DNA of 64,000 nt from Pseudoduganella buxea. GTDB taxonomy: Bacteria; Pseudomonadota; Gammaproteobacteria; Burkholderiales; Burkholderiaceae_D. Below are positions 41,086 through 50,291 of this stretch, in pieces. The notes beneath the pieces are model-generated. The model did no database searches, was not told the DNA's origin, and saw nothing but the letters and a program-made list of their open reading frames with translations. The stretch is from positions 1 to 64,000 of the forward strand of contig NZ_WNKZ01000012.1 of assembly GCF_009720835.1 (NCBI RefSeq), given 5' to 3'. Both the position numbers and the translations under genes were made by a program. Within the stretch, counting starts at the first letter, position 1. Each line of letters starts with the position of its first letter.

Positions 41086-42429
41086 ATGAACATGCCTTCT
41101 TCCTCGCTGCGCGACCGCCTCAACAGCGGTGCCGTGCGCCCGACCGCCCAGCGCGGCGCCATCGACAACCGCGCCTACCACCAGCTGAAAAGCCGCATCC
41201 ACGAGGCGCTGCTCGACCGCGTCGACCTGGAAAGCATGCAGCGGCTGACGCCGGACCAGATCCGCCAGGAGCTGCGCCTGCTGGTCGAGCGGCTGCTGGA
41301 AGAGGAGATGGTCGTCATCAACGACGCCGAGCGCAAGACGCTCACGCGCGACATCCAGAACGAGATGCTGGGCTTCGGCCCGCTGGAGCCGTTGCTGGAA
41401 GACCCGACCGTCTCGGACATTCTCGTCAACACCCACAAGCAGATCTACGTCGAGCGGCGCGGCCGCCTGGAATTGACGGATGTGACGTTCACCGACGAAG
41501 CGCACCTGATGAAGATCATCGACAAGATCGTCTCGCGGGTGGGCCGCCGCATCGACGAATCGAGCCCGATGGTCGATGCGCGCCTGCCGGACGGCTCGCG
41601 CGTGAACGCCATCATCCCGCCGCTGGCCATCGACGGCGCCGTGATGTCGATCCGGCGCTTCTCGGCCGACCCGCTGCGCCTGGCCGACCTGGTCTCGTAC
41701 GGCAGCATGACGGCCGACATGGCCGAGGTGCTGCAGGGCCTGGGCAAGGCCAAGGTGAACATCCTGATCTCGGGCGGCACCGGCTCGGGCAAGACGACGA
41801 TGCTCAACGTGATCTCCGGCTTCATCAACCACAACGAGCGGATCGTCACGGTGGAAGACGCGGCCGAGCTGCAGCTGCAGCAGCCGCACGTGGTGCGCCT
41901 GGAAACGCGCCCGCCGAATATCGAAGGCAAGGGCGAAGTGACGCAGCGCGCGCTGGTGCGCAATGCGCTGCGGATGCGGCCCGACCGCATCATCCTGGGC
42001 GAGGTGCGGGGCGCCGAGGCGATGGACATGCTGGGCGCGATGAATACGGGCCATGAAGGCTCGATGGCAACGATCCACGCCAATACGCCGCGCGACGCGC
42101 TGACGCGGCTGGAAAACATGGTCAGCATGGCCGCCGGCACCTTGCCGGCCAAGGCGATTCGCCAGCAGATCGCCGCCGCCGTCGGCGTCGTCGTACAGGT
42201 GTCGCGCCTGACGGACGGCAAGCGCAAGGTGCTGTCGATCTCGGAAGTGACGGGCATGGAGGGCGACGTCATCACGATGCAGGAGATCTTCTCGTTCAAG
42301 CAGAGCGGCGTGGGCGACGACGGCACCGTGATCGGTCATGCCACCGCCAGCGGCGTGCGGCCCCGCTTCGCCGAGCGCCTGCGCACCTTCGGCGTGAACC
42401 TGTCGCCGGCAGTATTCGAGCCGCGCTAG
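41086..42429 (+). CDS. cpaF: Tad secretion motor ATPase CpaF (TadA)
   Basis: The 447-residue type II/IV secretion ATPase energises pilus extension. It has Walker [10 protein letters not shown] at 230-238, [40 protein letters not shown] (Walker B) and [17 protein letters not shown] (histidine box). The N-terminal all-alpha domain (about 20-110) is typical for CpaF. It is intact in all key motifs. Confidence 0.95.
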   Translation: MNMPSSSLRDRLNSGAVRPTAQRGAIDNRAYHQLKSRIHEALLDRVDLESMQRLTPDQIRQELRLLVERLLEEEMVVINDAERKTLTRDIQNEMLGFGPLEPLLEDPTVSDILVNTHKQIYVERRGRLELTDVTFTDEAHLMKIIDKIVSRVGRRIDESSPMVDARLPDGSRVNAIIPPLAIDGAVMSIRRFSADPLRLADLVSYGSMTADMAEVLQGLGKAKVNILISGGTGSGKTTMLNVISGFINHNERIVTVEDAAELQLQQPHVVRLETRPPNIEGKGEVTQRALVRNALRMRPDRIILGEVRGAEAMDMLGAMNTGHEGSMATIHANTPRDALTRLENMVSMAAGTLPAKAIRQQIAAAVGVVVQVSRLTDGKRKVLSISEVTGMEGDVITMQEIFSFKQSGVGDDGTVIGHATASGVRPRFAERLRTFGVNLSPAVFEPR

Positions 42430-42439
42430 GAGAGGGGTC

Positions 42440-43414
42440 ATGAACGTCACCTTCCTGCTGTTCATCGTGCTGGTCTTCGCCGCAGTCATGCTGTTGGTAT
42501 GGGGGCTGTATGTCGGCTGGCACACGCACCGCAGTCCGGAAGCGGAGCGGGTGGCGCGGCGCCTGCAAGGCATCATCGGCGGCGAAGTGCGGCAGTCGGA
42601 AGTGACCATCGTCAAGGAGCGGCGGCTCAGCGAAAGCCCGGACCTGGACAGGCTGCTGCGCCGCCTGCCCGGGACGCGCAAGCTCGATCGCATGCTGGTG
42701 CAATCCGGTGCCCGTTACCTGGTATTGCGTCTGGTGGCCTTGTGCGCCGGCGGCTTCGTGCTGGGCCTGGTCGTCTCGGCCTGGCTGCAGCTGCCAGGAC
42801 TGGCCATGCTGGCCGTGGCGGCGCTGCTGGCCTGCCTGCCGGTCTGGAACCTGACGCGCGTGCGCGATGCCAGGCTGGCGCGCTTCGAACGCCAGCTGCC
42901 CGAGGCACTGGACATGATGAGCCGCGCCATGCGCGCCGGTCATGCCTTCCCGACGGCCCTGAAGCTGGTCGCCGACGAAATGAGCGCGCCGCTGGGCGAG
43001 GAATTCAAGACCGCGTTCGACGAAGTCAATTTCGGCGTCGCCATGGGCGACGCCCTGAACAACCTGGCGCAGCGCGTGCCCAGCATGGACCTGCAGTATT
43101 TCGTCGTGGCCGTGCTGATCCAGCGCGAGACGGGCGGTAACCTGACCGAGCTGCTGACGTCGATCAGCGCCATCATCCGCGACCGCCACAAGCTGCAAGG
43201 GCAGGTGCGGGTGCTGTCCGCCGAAGGCCGCATGTCGGCCTGGGTATTGTGCCTGCTCCCTTTCGGGGCGGGCGCCATGATGTACTCGACCAACCCCGAG
43301 GCGATGCATGTTTTCGTTGCCGATCCGGGCGGCCGCAGGATGCTGCTGACCGCCGCCGGCATGATGCTGTTCGGCGTGCTGGCTATCCGCAAGCTGGTAC
43401 GGCTGCGCGTTTGA
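42440..43414 (+). CDS. tadB: Tad inner-membrane platform protein TadB
   Basis: The 324-residue protein has an N-terminal membrane segment, two central ones and a C-terminal pair around a GspF-like domain with MSRAMRAGHAFPTALKLVAD, FGVAMGDALNNLAQRVPSMD and YFVVAVLIQRETGGNLTELL. It forms the platform that couples CpaF to pilin. It starts 10 bp after cpaF and precedes tadC by 10 bp. Confidence 0.93.
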   Translation: MNVTFLLFIVLVFAAVMLLVWGLYVGWHTHRSPEAERVARRLQGIIGGEVRQSEVTIVKERRLSESPDLDRLLRRLPGTRKLDRMLVQSGARYLVLRLVALCAGGFVLGLVVSAWLQLPGLAMLAVAALLACLPVWNLTRVRDARLARFERQLPEALDMMSRAMRAGHAFPTALKLVADEMSAPLGEEFKTAFDEVNFGVAMGDALNNLAQRVPSMDLQYFVVAVLIQRETGGNLTELLTSISAIIRDRHKLQGQVRVLSAEGRMSAWVLCLLPFGAGAMMYSTNPEAMHVFVADPGGRRMLLTAAGMMLFGVLAIRKLVRLRV

Positions 43415-43424
43415 GGAAATCCCG

Positions 43425-44357
43425 ATGAGCCATTCACAGATCCTGTTTCTCGCCGTCCTGTTCCTGCTGATCTTCGGCGCGGTGGCCCTGGCAATGCTGG
43501 TGCTGACGCGCGACCCCGTCAAGGGGCGCCTGTCTGCCCTGGACGAACGCGAGGTGCTGGCGCCGCGCGGCGAGAGCTGGCTGCAGCGCCTGTCGCAACT
43601 GGCCGCTCCGCTGGCAAAGCTGTCCGTGCCGGCCGAGGGCTGGGAAAGCTCGCCCGTGCGGATGCGCTTCATCCACGCCGGTTGGCGCGGTGCCGCCACG
43701 CCCGGCCTGTTTCACGCCGGGAAGACGGCATTGACCGTCGGCCTGCCGCTGCTGCTCTACCTGGCCATTGCCGGCGATGCGGCGCGCGACAGCACGGTGA
43801 CGTTCCTGTACCTGGCCGCCGCCGCCGCTTGCGGCTACTACGTGCCGGACCTGGTCCTGAAGCGCAAGATCAAGGAACGCCAGCGCGAAATCTTCGAAAG
43901 CTTCCCCGATGCGCTGGACCTGATGACGGTCTGCGTCGAAGCCGGCCTGGCAATGGATGCGGCGCTGGCCCGCGTCGGCGCGGAGATCGGCCTGAAAAGC
44001 CCGGTCCTGGCCGACGAGCTGCAGCTGGTGACCCTGGAAATGCGTGCCGGCAGTGCCAAGGACAAGGCGCTGCGCAACCTGGCGCTGCGCACCGGCGTGG
44101 AAGACGTCGATGCGTTGACGAAGATGCTGATCCAGGCCGACCGTTTCGGCACCAGCGTGGGCGTCGCGCTGCGCGTGCAATCCGAGCAGCTGCGCACGCG
44201 CCGCCGCCAGATGGTGGAAGAGCAGGCCGCGAAGATCGCCACCAAGCTGCTGTTCCCGCTGATCTTCTTTATCTTCCCGGCCCTGCTGGTGGTGTTGCTG
44301 GGTCCTTCCGTGCTGCAGATCATGAAGTCGATCGGCCCGCTGGCCGGCAGCGCCTGA
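43425..44357 (+). CDS. tadC: Tad inner-membrane platform protein TadC
   Basis: The 310-residue second platform subunit has the GspF-like pattern SFPDALDLMTVCVEAGLAMD, LVTLEMRAGSAKDKALRNLA and ALTKMLIQADRFGTSVGVAL. It ends the operon. The usual tadD (TPR lipoprotein) is not next to it, and the following gene (dinB) is on the other strand. Confidence 0.93.
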   Translation: MSHSQILFLAVLFLLIFGAVALAMLVLTRDPVKGRLSALDEREVLAPRGESWLQRLSQLAAPLAKLSVPAEGWESSPVRMRFIHAGWRGAATPGLFHAGKTALTVGLPLLLYLAIAGDAARDSTVTFLYLAAAAACGYYVPDLVLKRKIKERQREIFESFPDALDLMTVCVEAGLAMDAALARVGAEIGLKSPVLADELQLVTLEMRAGSAKDKALRNLALRTGVEDVDALTKMLIQADRFGTSVGVALRVQSEQLRTRRRQMVEEQAAKIATKLLFPLIFFIFPALLVVLLGPSVLQIMKSIGPLAGSA

Positions 44358-44374
44358 TACGCCGCCTCGCGCCC

Positions 44375-44926
44375 TCAGTTCACGTCCGGCACCAGCAGCA
44401 CCAGGTCCGTCACGCCGAGATCGACACCGGCCTGCGTCAGCAAGGTGCTGGCCTGGCCGCGGTGGTGGGTCTGGTGGTTGAAGAAGTGCAGCAGCAGGCT
44501 GCCGAAGCGCTTGCGGAACTCGGTACCCTTCGTGCTGCGGTAGACGAAGGCCGTCTCGAGGTCGGCCGGCTGAAGTTCGGCGGCAAAGGCGGTAATGAAG
44601 CCGTCGAGCCGCTGGCGGTGGGCCCGGAGCGTCGCCAGGTCGTCGCCATACGACTGCGTCAGGCTAGTGGGAATCGGCGCCCCCCGCAACGGCGCCAGCG
44701 CGGCAAAGGCGCCCGGATGCAGCGCAAAGCGCGACAGCCAGATCGTGTCGCCCGCCACCAGGTGGTTCATCGTCCCCAGCAGCGAACCGAAGAACGCCTT
44801 CCGCTCCGCCCCCAGTTCCCCGGGCGCCAGCCGCCCCGCCGCGTCGTACAGCTTGCGATTCATGTCGGCGTTGTACGCCGCCAGCAAAACGATATCGTCA
44901 CACGTCGGCATCGGCGCCCCCGTCAT
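44375..44926 (-). CDS. DinB-family putative metal-dependent protein
   Basis: The 183-residue four-helix protein has the DinB histidines in MNHLVAGDTIWLSRF and HFFNHQTHHRGQ, which bind a divalent metal. DinB-like proteins are often thiol-dependent transferases, and the role here is unknown. An ATG at 44911 is another possible start. It converges with tadC, with 17 bp between the stops. Confidence 0.83.
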   Translation of the reverse strand: MTGAPMPTCDDIVLLAAYNADMNRKLYDAAGRLAPGELGAERKAFFGSLLGTMNHLVAGDTIWLSRFALHPGAFAALAPLRGAPIPTSLTQSYGDDLATLRAHRQRLDGFITAFAAELQPADLETAFVYRSTKGTEFRKRFGSLLLHFFNHQTHHRGQASTLLTQAGVDLGVTDLVLLVPDVN

Positions 44927-45052
44927 TGCGGCACATGCCGCCGGGGGAGTGTACTACGACCAACTTATCCAACCTCCGGCTTGGCCAATTTTTGAGCGGT
45001 GTCCAGCGCGGCGCGCAGCGGCTTGGGTGTCTGACACCGATGCGCGGGCGGC

Positions 45053-47254
45053 TTACAGCATCGCGCGCAGCGACACGACGACGTTGCGCGGGTCGCCGTA
45101 GTAGTAGCTGATGCCCGTCGGCGCGTATTTCTTGTAGTAGACCTTGTCGAACAGGTTGTTGACATTGACCTGCACCGAGTAGCGCTCGTTGAACTTGTAG
45201 CCCAGCATGGCGTTGTAGACGGTGTAGCCGCCCTGGCGGGCCTTGATGGCGCCGCCCGTGACGTAGGTGTCGCTTTGCACTTGCGCGCCGCCGCCGACGG
45301 CCAGGCCGCGCAGCGCGCCGTCCGGGCGGTACGTGCTGAACACGCGCAGCTGGTGGCGCGGGTCGATCGTGCGCAGCGGCTGGCCGACGTTGGCGGCGCT
45401 GCTGTCGACAATGTACTTCGTGCGCGTATTGGTGTAGCCGCCCATGACCTGCCAGCCCGGCAGCACTTCGCCGGCCATTTCCATTTCGAAGCCTTCGCTT
45501 TGCGTCTTGCCGCCGGCGATGCGGCAGTAGCCGCTGGTGTAGTACGGCAGGCAGGGGTTGGCGGTGGAGCCGTCCTCGATCGCGCGGCCGACGTTATCGA
45601 TGCGGAAGGCGCCCAGCGATGCGCTCAAGCGGCCGCCGAAGAATTCGCCCTTGATGCCGGCTTCGTAGTCTTCGCCGCGGATGGGATCGAGGATATTGCC
45701 GCTGGCATCCTTGACGTTCTGCGGCGTGAAGATCTCCGTGTAGCTGATGTAGCCGTTGACCTGCTTCGTGAAGTCGTAGACCAGGCCGGCGAAGGGCGTC
45801 GTCTCGCGCCCGATCCTGTAATTGCTGGCCGGCGTCTTGACGGCTTCGTACTCCCACCAGCTCAGGCGCGCTCCCAGCAGCACCGTCAGCGGATCGGTGA
45901 TGGACAGGCGCGCCGTCGCATAGGCGCCCTTCTGGCGTGTGAACGTGGGCGAGGCGCTGCCGCTGACTGGGACGTCCCGCTCGGCGTAGGAGGTGTACGG
46001 ATTCCACGTGCGGATGTCGACATTGTCAGCCTGGTACAGGTTGCCCTGGCCCCAGCTGTCGGTGGCATCGGTGCGCAGGCTCTCGCCGCCGACCACCAGC
46101 TGGTGGGTGCGGCCGAACAGCGCGAACGGGCCGTTGGCGGTGACGTTGAAGCTGCGCTGGTCGCTGTCGGCACCCGTGTACTGGGCCGTCGTCACGTTCA
46201 TCAGGTAGGGACTGGTGGCGCGGGCCTGGCGCGTGAAATAGGTCTGCTTGAAGCCGTTGTCCTTCAGGTGCAGGCGGGTCCATGCGGCGCTGGCCTTGAT
46301 GCGCCAGTCGTTCTCGAAGCGGTGCTCGATTTCGACCAAGGCCTGCTGGTTGTAGCGGTTCCAGCGATTCCAGTCGGCGCCCAGGTAGGTGTCGCGCGGC
46401 AGATTCAAGGGCGAGCCGTCCAGGTTCCCCGGCAGGTTGCCCCAGGCGCCCGTGGCATCGAGGTCCGTGTGCTGCAAGCTGGCCGTCACGGTGGTGCGCG
46501 GCGTCAGGTCCGCTTCGATAACGCCGTACAGCACCTTGCGGTCCTCATGCCGCGCCTTCTGGAAGAAATCCTTTTCGTCGCCGACGGCGACGAGGCGGCC
46601 GCGCAAGGTGCCGGCCGCGTTCAGCGATCCGGAGACGTCGCCTTCCAGGCGATAGCGGTTCCACGATCCGGCGGTGGCGCCGACGGACGCGTGGAAGGCC
46701 TTCGTCGGCCGCTTGCGCACCATATTCACGGTGGCCGACGGATTGCCCGATCCGCGCAGCATGCCCGAGGCACCGCGCAGCACTTCGACCCGGTCCAGCA
46801 CCGCCGTATCGGGCTGCACGAACGAGGAGCCGGCCTGGTTGACGGTGACGCCGTCGATCTGCAACGCGTCGATCTGGTAGCCGCGCGAAAAGTACGTCAC
46901 GCGTTCGCTGTCGGTGTAATCGACGGATACGCCCGGCGTATTCTGCAGCACGTCCTGCAGGTCCAGCAGGGCGCGGTCGTCCAGCATCTGGCGCGTGATG
47001 ACGGTGACGGGTTGGGGAATCTCGCGCACCGTGTCGAAGCCCTTCATCACGCTGGCCTTGCGGCTGGCCAGCGAGCCCGATCCCTCGCTGCCCTTGCCTT
47101 CTGCCGTGCCCGTGACGGTCACCACCGGCAGCGGCGCTTCGGCCTCCGGCAACGGCGCGGCATGGGCCAGCGGATACGCCAGCGCGAGGCTGGCGCACAG
47201 CATGGTTGCCTGGCGGCGGGGGCGGTTGGACGGGCTGGTGCGGTGGCGCGGCAT
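45053..47254 (-). CDS. TonB-dependent siderophore receptor
   Basis: The 733-residue outer-membrane receptor has a signal peptide (cleaved after AHA), a TonB-box-like start (PVVTVTG), a plug domain (MLDDRALLDLQDVLQNTPGV, EVLRGASGMLRGSGNPSATV) and a beta barrel ending in the terminal strand VVVSLRAML. The start at 47254 has CAGGAG upstream; the longer frame runs through the promoter. A Fur box at 47293-47311 indicates iron repression. The ligand is a ferric siderophore of the ferrichrome/catecholate-receptor class, not further defined. Confidence 0.9.
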   Translation of the reverse strand: MPRHRTSPSNRPRRQATMLCASLALAYPLAHAAPLPEAEAPLPVVTVTGTAEGKGSEGSGSLASRKASVMKGFDTVREIPQPVTVITRQMLDDRALLDLQDVLQNTPGVSVDYTDSERVTYFSRGYQIDALQIDGVTVNQAGSSFVQPDTAVLDRVEVLRGASGMLRGSGNPSATVNMVRKRPTKAFHASVGATAGSWNRYRLEGDVSGSLNAAGTLRGRLVAVGDEKDFFQKARHEDRKVLYGVIEADLTPRTTVTASLQHTDLDATGAWGNLPGNLDGSPLNLPRDTYLGADWNRWNRYNQQALVEIEHRFENDWRIKASAAWTRLHLKDNGFKQTYFTRQARATSPYLMNVTTAQYTGADSDQRSFNVTANGPFALFGRTHQLVVGGESLRTDATDSWGQGNLYQADNVDIRTWNPYTSYAERDVPVSGSASPTFTRQKGAYATARLSITDPLTVLLGARLSWWEYEAVKTPASNYRIGRETTPFAGLVYDFTKQVNGYISYTEIFTPQNVKDASGNILDPIRGEDYEAGIKGEFFGGRLSASLGAFRIDNVGRAIEDGSTANPCLPYYTSGYCRIAGGKTQSEGFEMEMAGEVLPGWQVMGGYTNTRTKYIVDSSAANVGQPLRTIDPRHQLRVFSTYRPDGALRGLAVGGGAQVQSDTYVTGGAIKARQGGYTVYNAMLGYKFNERYSVQVNVNNLFDKVYYKKYAPTGISYYYGDPRNVVVSLRAML

Positions 47255-47292
47255 GACGACTCCTGTAGGGAACAACCTTCGCAAATGCGAAT

Positions 47293-47311
47293 GCAAATGA
47301 TAATCACTATC
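47293..47311. promoter_or_regulatory. Fur box upstream of the siderophore receptor
   Basis: GCAAATGATAATCACTATC matches 16 of 19 positions of the Fur consensus GATAATGATAATCATTATC. It lies 39 bp upstream of the receptor start and would block its promoter when iron is plentiful. Confidence 0.8.
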
Positions 47312-47527
47312 AATTGTAAGCGCGGTATCGTTTGCTGTCGATCTGCAAGTTGAGAGAGGCTTTCCAGCTGGAGGGTCCGCACGTGCCGCCTTTCGCGCCG
47401 ACTTGTCGGTCGATTCACGAAATATCCGTTCAACTTCCTGCCATGGGGCCATCCACGCGCTGCCGGCCTATAAAATATTCGTATTGCATTCGATGCTGGC
47501 AACCGACGTTAATCTTCAGAGGAAATC

Positions 47528-48010
47528 ATGGCTGTTTCACACGATGGCTGGTTGGCTGCGCTGGTAGCGTTGGGCCTCGCACTCGTCAGTGGGACCTTCG
47601 TGGCGGGTACCATCTTTCAAAAATCCGAGAGCAGTGTGCAGATTGTCGCCGCTGAAAACGCGAAGGCGGAACTGAAGCAGAAGGTGCAGGAACTGGAGCT
47701 TGCCGTGGCCAACGCCCGGTCCGAGGCACAGCGGCTGGACCAGCTGCTGGGCGCCTACAAGACGGCAGTGGAGCAAAGGGACGCACGGATTGCCGTGCTT
47801 GAAGGCGGTGCGAGAATTCCAGACAACTGCCTGTTTATCCAAAAACAGATCGAAGAGTTGAACAAGCAACTTGCTGGAGTCGACCGGGACGACGTATTTT
47901 CACCGCGCCGGACGTACGAGCAAAAGGAGGCCGAAAGAAACCGGCTGGATAACCGGCTCGCTCAACTGATCCCGCAATTGGGCTTGGCCAAATGCGGCGC
48001 CGCGCCGTAG
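47528..48010 (+). CDS. Membrane-anchored coiled-coil protein, unrecognised
   Basis: The 160-residue protein has one N-terminal membrane helix (WLAALVALGLALVSGTFVAG), then about 60 residues of coiled coil (AELKQKVQELELAVANARSE) and a second helical stretch with Cys100 and Cys156. GAGGAAATC precedes the ATG. It stands alone between two minus-strand genes, and no function is suggested by its context. Confidence 0.65.
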   Translation: MAVSHDGWLAALVALGLALVSGTFVAGTIFQKSESSVQIVAAENAKAELKQKVQELELAVANARSEAQRLDQLLGAYKTAVEQRDARIAVLEGGARIPDNCLFIQKQIEELNKQLAGVDRDDVFSPRRTYEQKEAERNRLDNRLAQLIPQLGLAKCGAAP

Positions 48011-48031
48011 TCGTCGATCGGGCGTTCGTCA

Positions 48032-49057
48032 CTAGCGTGGCGGTTGAATCGGGCTGGCTGGCGCCACCGACGCCCGCATCGTCACCGTCACGGGAAAATC
48101 CCGTTCGACGGGCCGGCCCAGGTCGTAGCACAGGTTCAGCAGCGCGTTGAGGCCGTTCAGGGTCATCTGCCGCCACGGCATGCGCACCGACGTCAGGCGC
48201 GGTGCCGCGTATTCGGCGCTGGGCGTGTCGTCGTAGCCCAGTACCGACAGGTCCTGCGGCACGCGGATGCCCGCTTCCTGGAAGTACGACAGCGCGCCCA
48301 CGGCCATTTCGTCGTTGGCGCAGAACAGGGCCGTGCAGCGGTAGCCGGAGGCCGCCAGGGCGCGCGCCGCGTCCCAGCCGCCGGCCGGAGAGAAGTCGCT
48401 CCATTGCCGCCAGAGCGTAGCCGGATCGACGCCGTGGCGCGCCAGTTCGGCATCGAAGCCGTCGATGCGGGCCACGTTGTCCGGCAGGCCTTGCGGGCCG
48501 GCGACGACGGCGATGGCGCGGTGGCCGTGTTCCAGCAAGGTGCGCGCCGCCAGCCGCCCGCCCAGCGCATGGTCGACCGTGAAGCACTGGCCGGGAATGG
48601 CGGCGAAGGGGTGGTTCAAGGCCACCAGGCGCGCCACCTTCGGACCCAGTGCCGCCAGGTCGTCGTCCGCCAGCGCGCTGGTCATCACGATCAGTCCATC
48701 GCAGCCCCGCTCGATGAGGAACTCGATGCCTTCGATGGCCTGGCGGCGGTCGTCGCCCAGCCCCACGCCGAAAGCCACCACCATGTGCAGGCCGGCCGCG
48801 CGCAGTTCCGTGTCGACGATCTTCAGGATCGGCGTGTAGAAGGTACCGGACAGGGCCGGGATGTACACGCCGATCATCTTGCTGGACCCGGACAGCAGCG
48901 CGCGCGCCGCGTGCGAAGGGCGGAAATCCAGCGCCGCGATGGCCTGGTTGACCTTTTCCAGGGTGGCGGGCGACACGGGGCCGCTGCCGTTGATGGCCCG
49001 CGAGGCGGTGCCCAGTCCCACGCCCGCCAGCCGGGCAACGTCCTTGATGGTGGCCAA
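48032..49057 (-). CDS. LacI-family transcriptional regulator
   Basis: The 341-residue repressor has the N-terminal LacI HTH and hinge (ATIKDVARLAGVGLGTASRA, then INGSGPVSPATLEKVNQAIA) and a periplasmic-binding-protein-like sugar domain (DGFDAELARHGVDPATLWRQ, FCANDEMAVGALSYFQEAGI). The start is the TTG at 49057, with AAGGAG six bases upstream, giving the usual LacI length; no ATG fits. Two operators of LacI type lie nearby, 49200-49213 and 50175-50188, so it should control the GH16 gene, the TonB receptor and itself in response to a sugar. Confidence 0.9.
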   Translation of the reverse strand: MATIKDVARLAGVGLGTASRAINGSGPVSPATLEKVNQAIAALDFRPSHAARALLSGSSKMIGVYIPALSGTFYTPILKIVDTELRAAGLHMVVAFGVGLGDDRRQAIEGIEFLIERGCDGLIVMTSALADDDLAALGPKVARLVALNHPFAAIPGQCFTVDHALGGRLAARTLLEHGHRAIAVVAGPQGLPDNVARIDGFDAELARHGVDPATLWRQWSDFSPAGGWDAARALAASGYRCTALFCANDEMAVGALSYFQEAGIRVPQDLSVLGYDDTPSAEYAAPRLTSVRMPWRQMTLNGLNALLNLCYDLGRPVERDFPVTVTMRASVAPASPIQPPR

Positions 49058-49199
49058 TGCAACTCCTTCGTCGTGAATACGGCGAGAGCATAACTTACCC
49101 ACAGCCGCTCGCGCCGGCCGGCGGGGCGCGTCCGGGCCAGCGGCCGGGTTCTGTTGTTTGTTTGTATAAAACGCGCCGGGCACGGTTGCGTCGTCAAAA

Positions 49200-49213
49200 T
49201 GGAAACGTTACCA
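49200..49213. promoter_or_regulatory. LacI-type operator upstream of the GH16 gene
   Basis: TGGAAACGTTACCA is a near-perfect palindrome around CG, the core used by LacI/GalR repressors. It lies 44 bp upstream of the glycosidase start in the spacer shared with lacI and differs from the site at 50175 by one base. Confidence 0.75.
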
Positions 49214-49257
49214 TGAATCGACTCGCATGCACCCGATTGGACCGTGAAGGACCGCCA

Positions 49258-50076
49258 ATGTCGCCAGCAGCAAAACAAATCTGCCTGATCGCCGCCCTGG
49301 CCTGGTGCGGCGGCGCGGTGGCGGGAACGCTGGCGAAGCCGGACGGCTGGCGCCTCGTCTGGTCCGACGAATTCGAGGTCGACGGCCTGCCCGACCCCGC
49401 CAGATGGGACTATGACACCGGGCGCAACCGCGCCGGCTGGCATAACGGCGAATTGCAGTACTACGCCCGCGCCCGGCCGGAAAACAGCCGCGTGCAAGGC
49501 GGCAAGCTTCTCATCACGGCCCGGCGCGAAGCCTTGCGCGGGCAGCCCGACCATGGCGGGCAGGCCTATTCGTCGGCCCGCCTGCTCACGCGCGGCAAGG
49601 CCAGCTGGACCTACGGCTTCTTCGAGGTGCGGGCCCGGCTGCCCTGCGCTGGCGGCAGCTGGCCGGCCATCTGGATGCTGGGCACGCGCGGCAAGTGGCC
49701 GGCCGACGGCGAGATCGACATCATGGAACATGTGGGCCACAAGCCGGGCGAAATCCTCGGCAGCGTCTACACGGAGGCGAGCAACTGGCCGAAGGGTACG
49801 GGCAAGACCGACCGGATCGTTATGCCCGACGCCTGCGACGCGTTCCACGACTACCAGCTCAGCTGGACGAAGGAGCGCATCGTCATCGGCGTCGATGGCC
49901 GCGCCTACGCCGAGCTGGTCAATCCGAAGGACGGCGACTACGCCAGCTGGCCGTTCGACAGTCCCCAGTACCTGCTGCTGAACCTGGCAGTGGGCGGCGA
50001 CCTGGGCGGCGCGGTACAGGACGCCAGCCTGCCGTGGCGATTCGAAGTGGACTACGTGCGCGTGTACCAGCCTTAG
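49258..50076 (+). CDS. Glycoside hydrolase family 16, probable secreted beta-glucanase
   Basis: The 272-residue enzyme has a signal peptide (to about Ala22) and a single GH16 domain with the catalytic motif E152-I-D154-I-M-E157 (nucleophile and acid/base). It also has SWTYGFFEVRARLP, SWPAIWMLG and FHDYQLSWTKERIVIGVDG. Family members hydrolyse beta-1,3/1,4-glucans, agar or similar chains; laminarin-type substrates are most likely but not proven. GAAGGA precedes the ATG at 49258. The upstream in-frame ATG at 49213 overlaps the LacI operator. Confidence 0.9.
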   Translation: MSPAAKQICLIAALAWCGGAVAGTLAKPDGWRLVWSDEFEVDGLPDPARWDYDTGRNRAGWHNGELQYYARARPENSRVQGGKLLITARREALRGQPDHGGQAYSSARLLTRGKASWTYGFFEVRARLPCAGGSWPAIWMLGTRGKWPADGEIDIMEHVGHKPGEILGSVYTEASNWPKGTGKTDRIVMPDACDAFHDYQLSWTKERIVIGVDGRAYAELVNPKDGDYASWPFDSPQYLLLNLAVGGDLGGAVQDASLPWRFEVDYVRVYQP

Positions 50077-50131
50077 CCGCGCGGTTTTACAACAGCAACA
50101 TTCCTTCTTCAAGCAAAGCAAGAATATTCCG

Positions 50132-50160
50132 TTGACAATTTTTTCGACGCTGCCTAAGAT
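50132..50160 (+). promoter_or_regulatory. Sigma-70 promoter of the large TonB receptor gene
   Basis: TTGACA (50132-50137), a 17-bp spacer and TAAGAT (50155-50160) form a near-consensus promoter. Transcription would start near 50167, so the operator at 50175-50188 lies immediately downstream, where a bound repressor blocks elongation or open-complex formation. Confidence 0.75.
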
Positions 50161-50174
50161 TTATCGAATTCGCA

Positions 50175-50188
50175 TGGAAACGTTTCCA
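50175..50188. promoter_or_regulatory. LacI-type operator upstream of the TonB receptor
   Basis: TGGAAACGTTTCCA is a perfect 14-bp palindrome. It is one base different from the operator upstream of the GH16 gene, and lies just after the predicted transcription start and 104 bp before the receptor ATG. Confidence 0.82.
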
Positions 50189-50291
50189 GTCACATGAAAG
50201 GCCGAAGTTGGGCGGCGATGGGGGAGCAAACGCCTGCGGGCAGGCAGGCTGGGTAAGTGTCAAACAGACCGATAAGAACACAGGAGATGAA

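Noticed and set aside
44357..44375. Expected tadD gene at the end of the Tad operon
   Set aside because: The operon stops at tadC and the next gene is dinB on the other strand. No TPR lipoprotein is present in the window.
45275..47353. Long plus-strand frame opposite the siderophore receptor (692 codons)
   Set aside because: It is a shadow of the receptor gene: no ribosome site, no recognisable domain and composition biased to Ala, Gly, Arg and Val.
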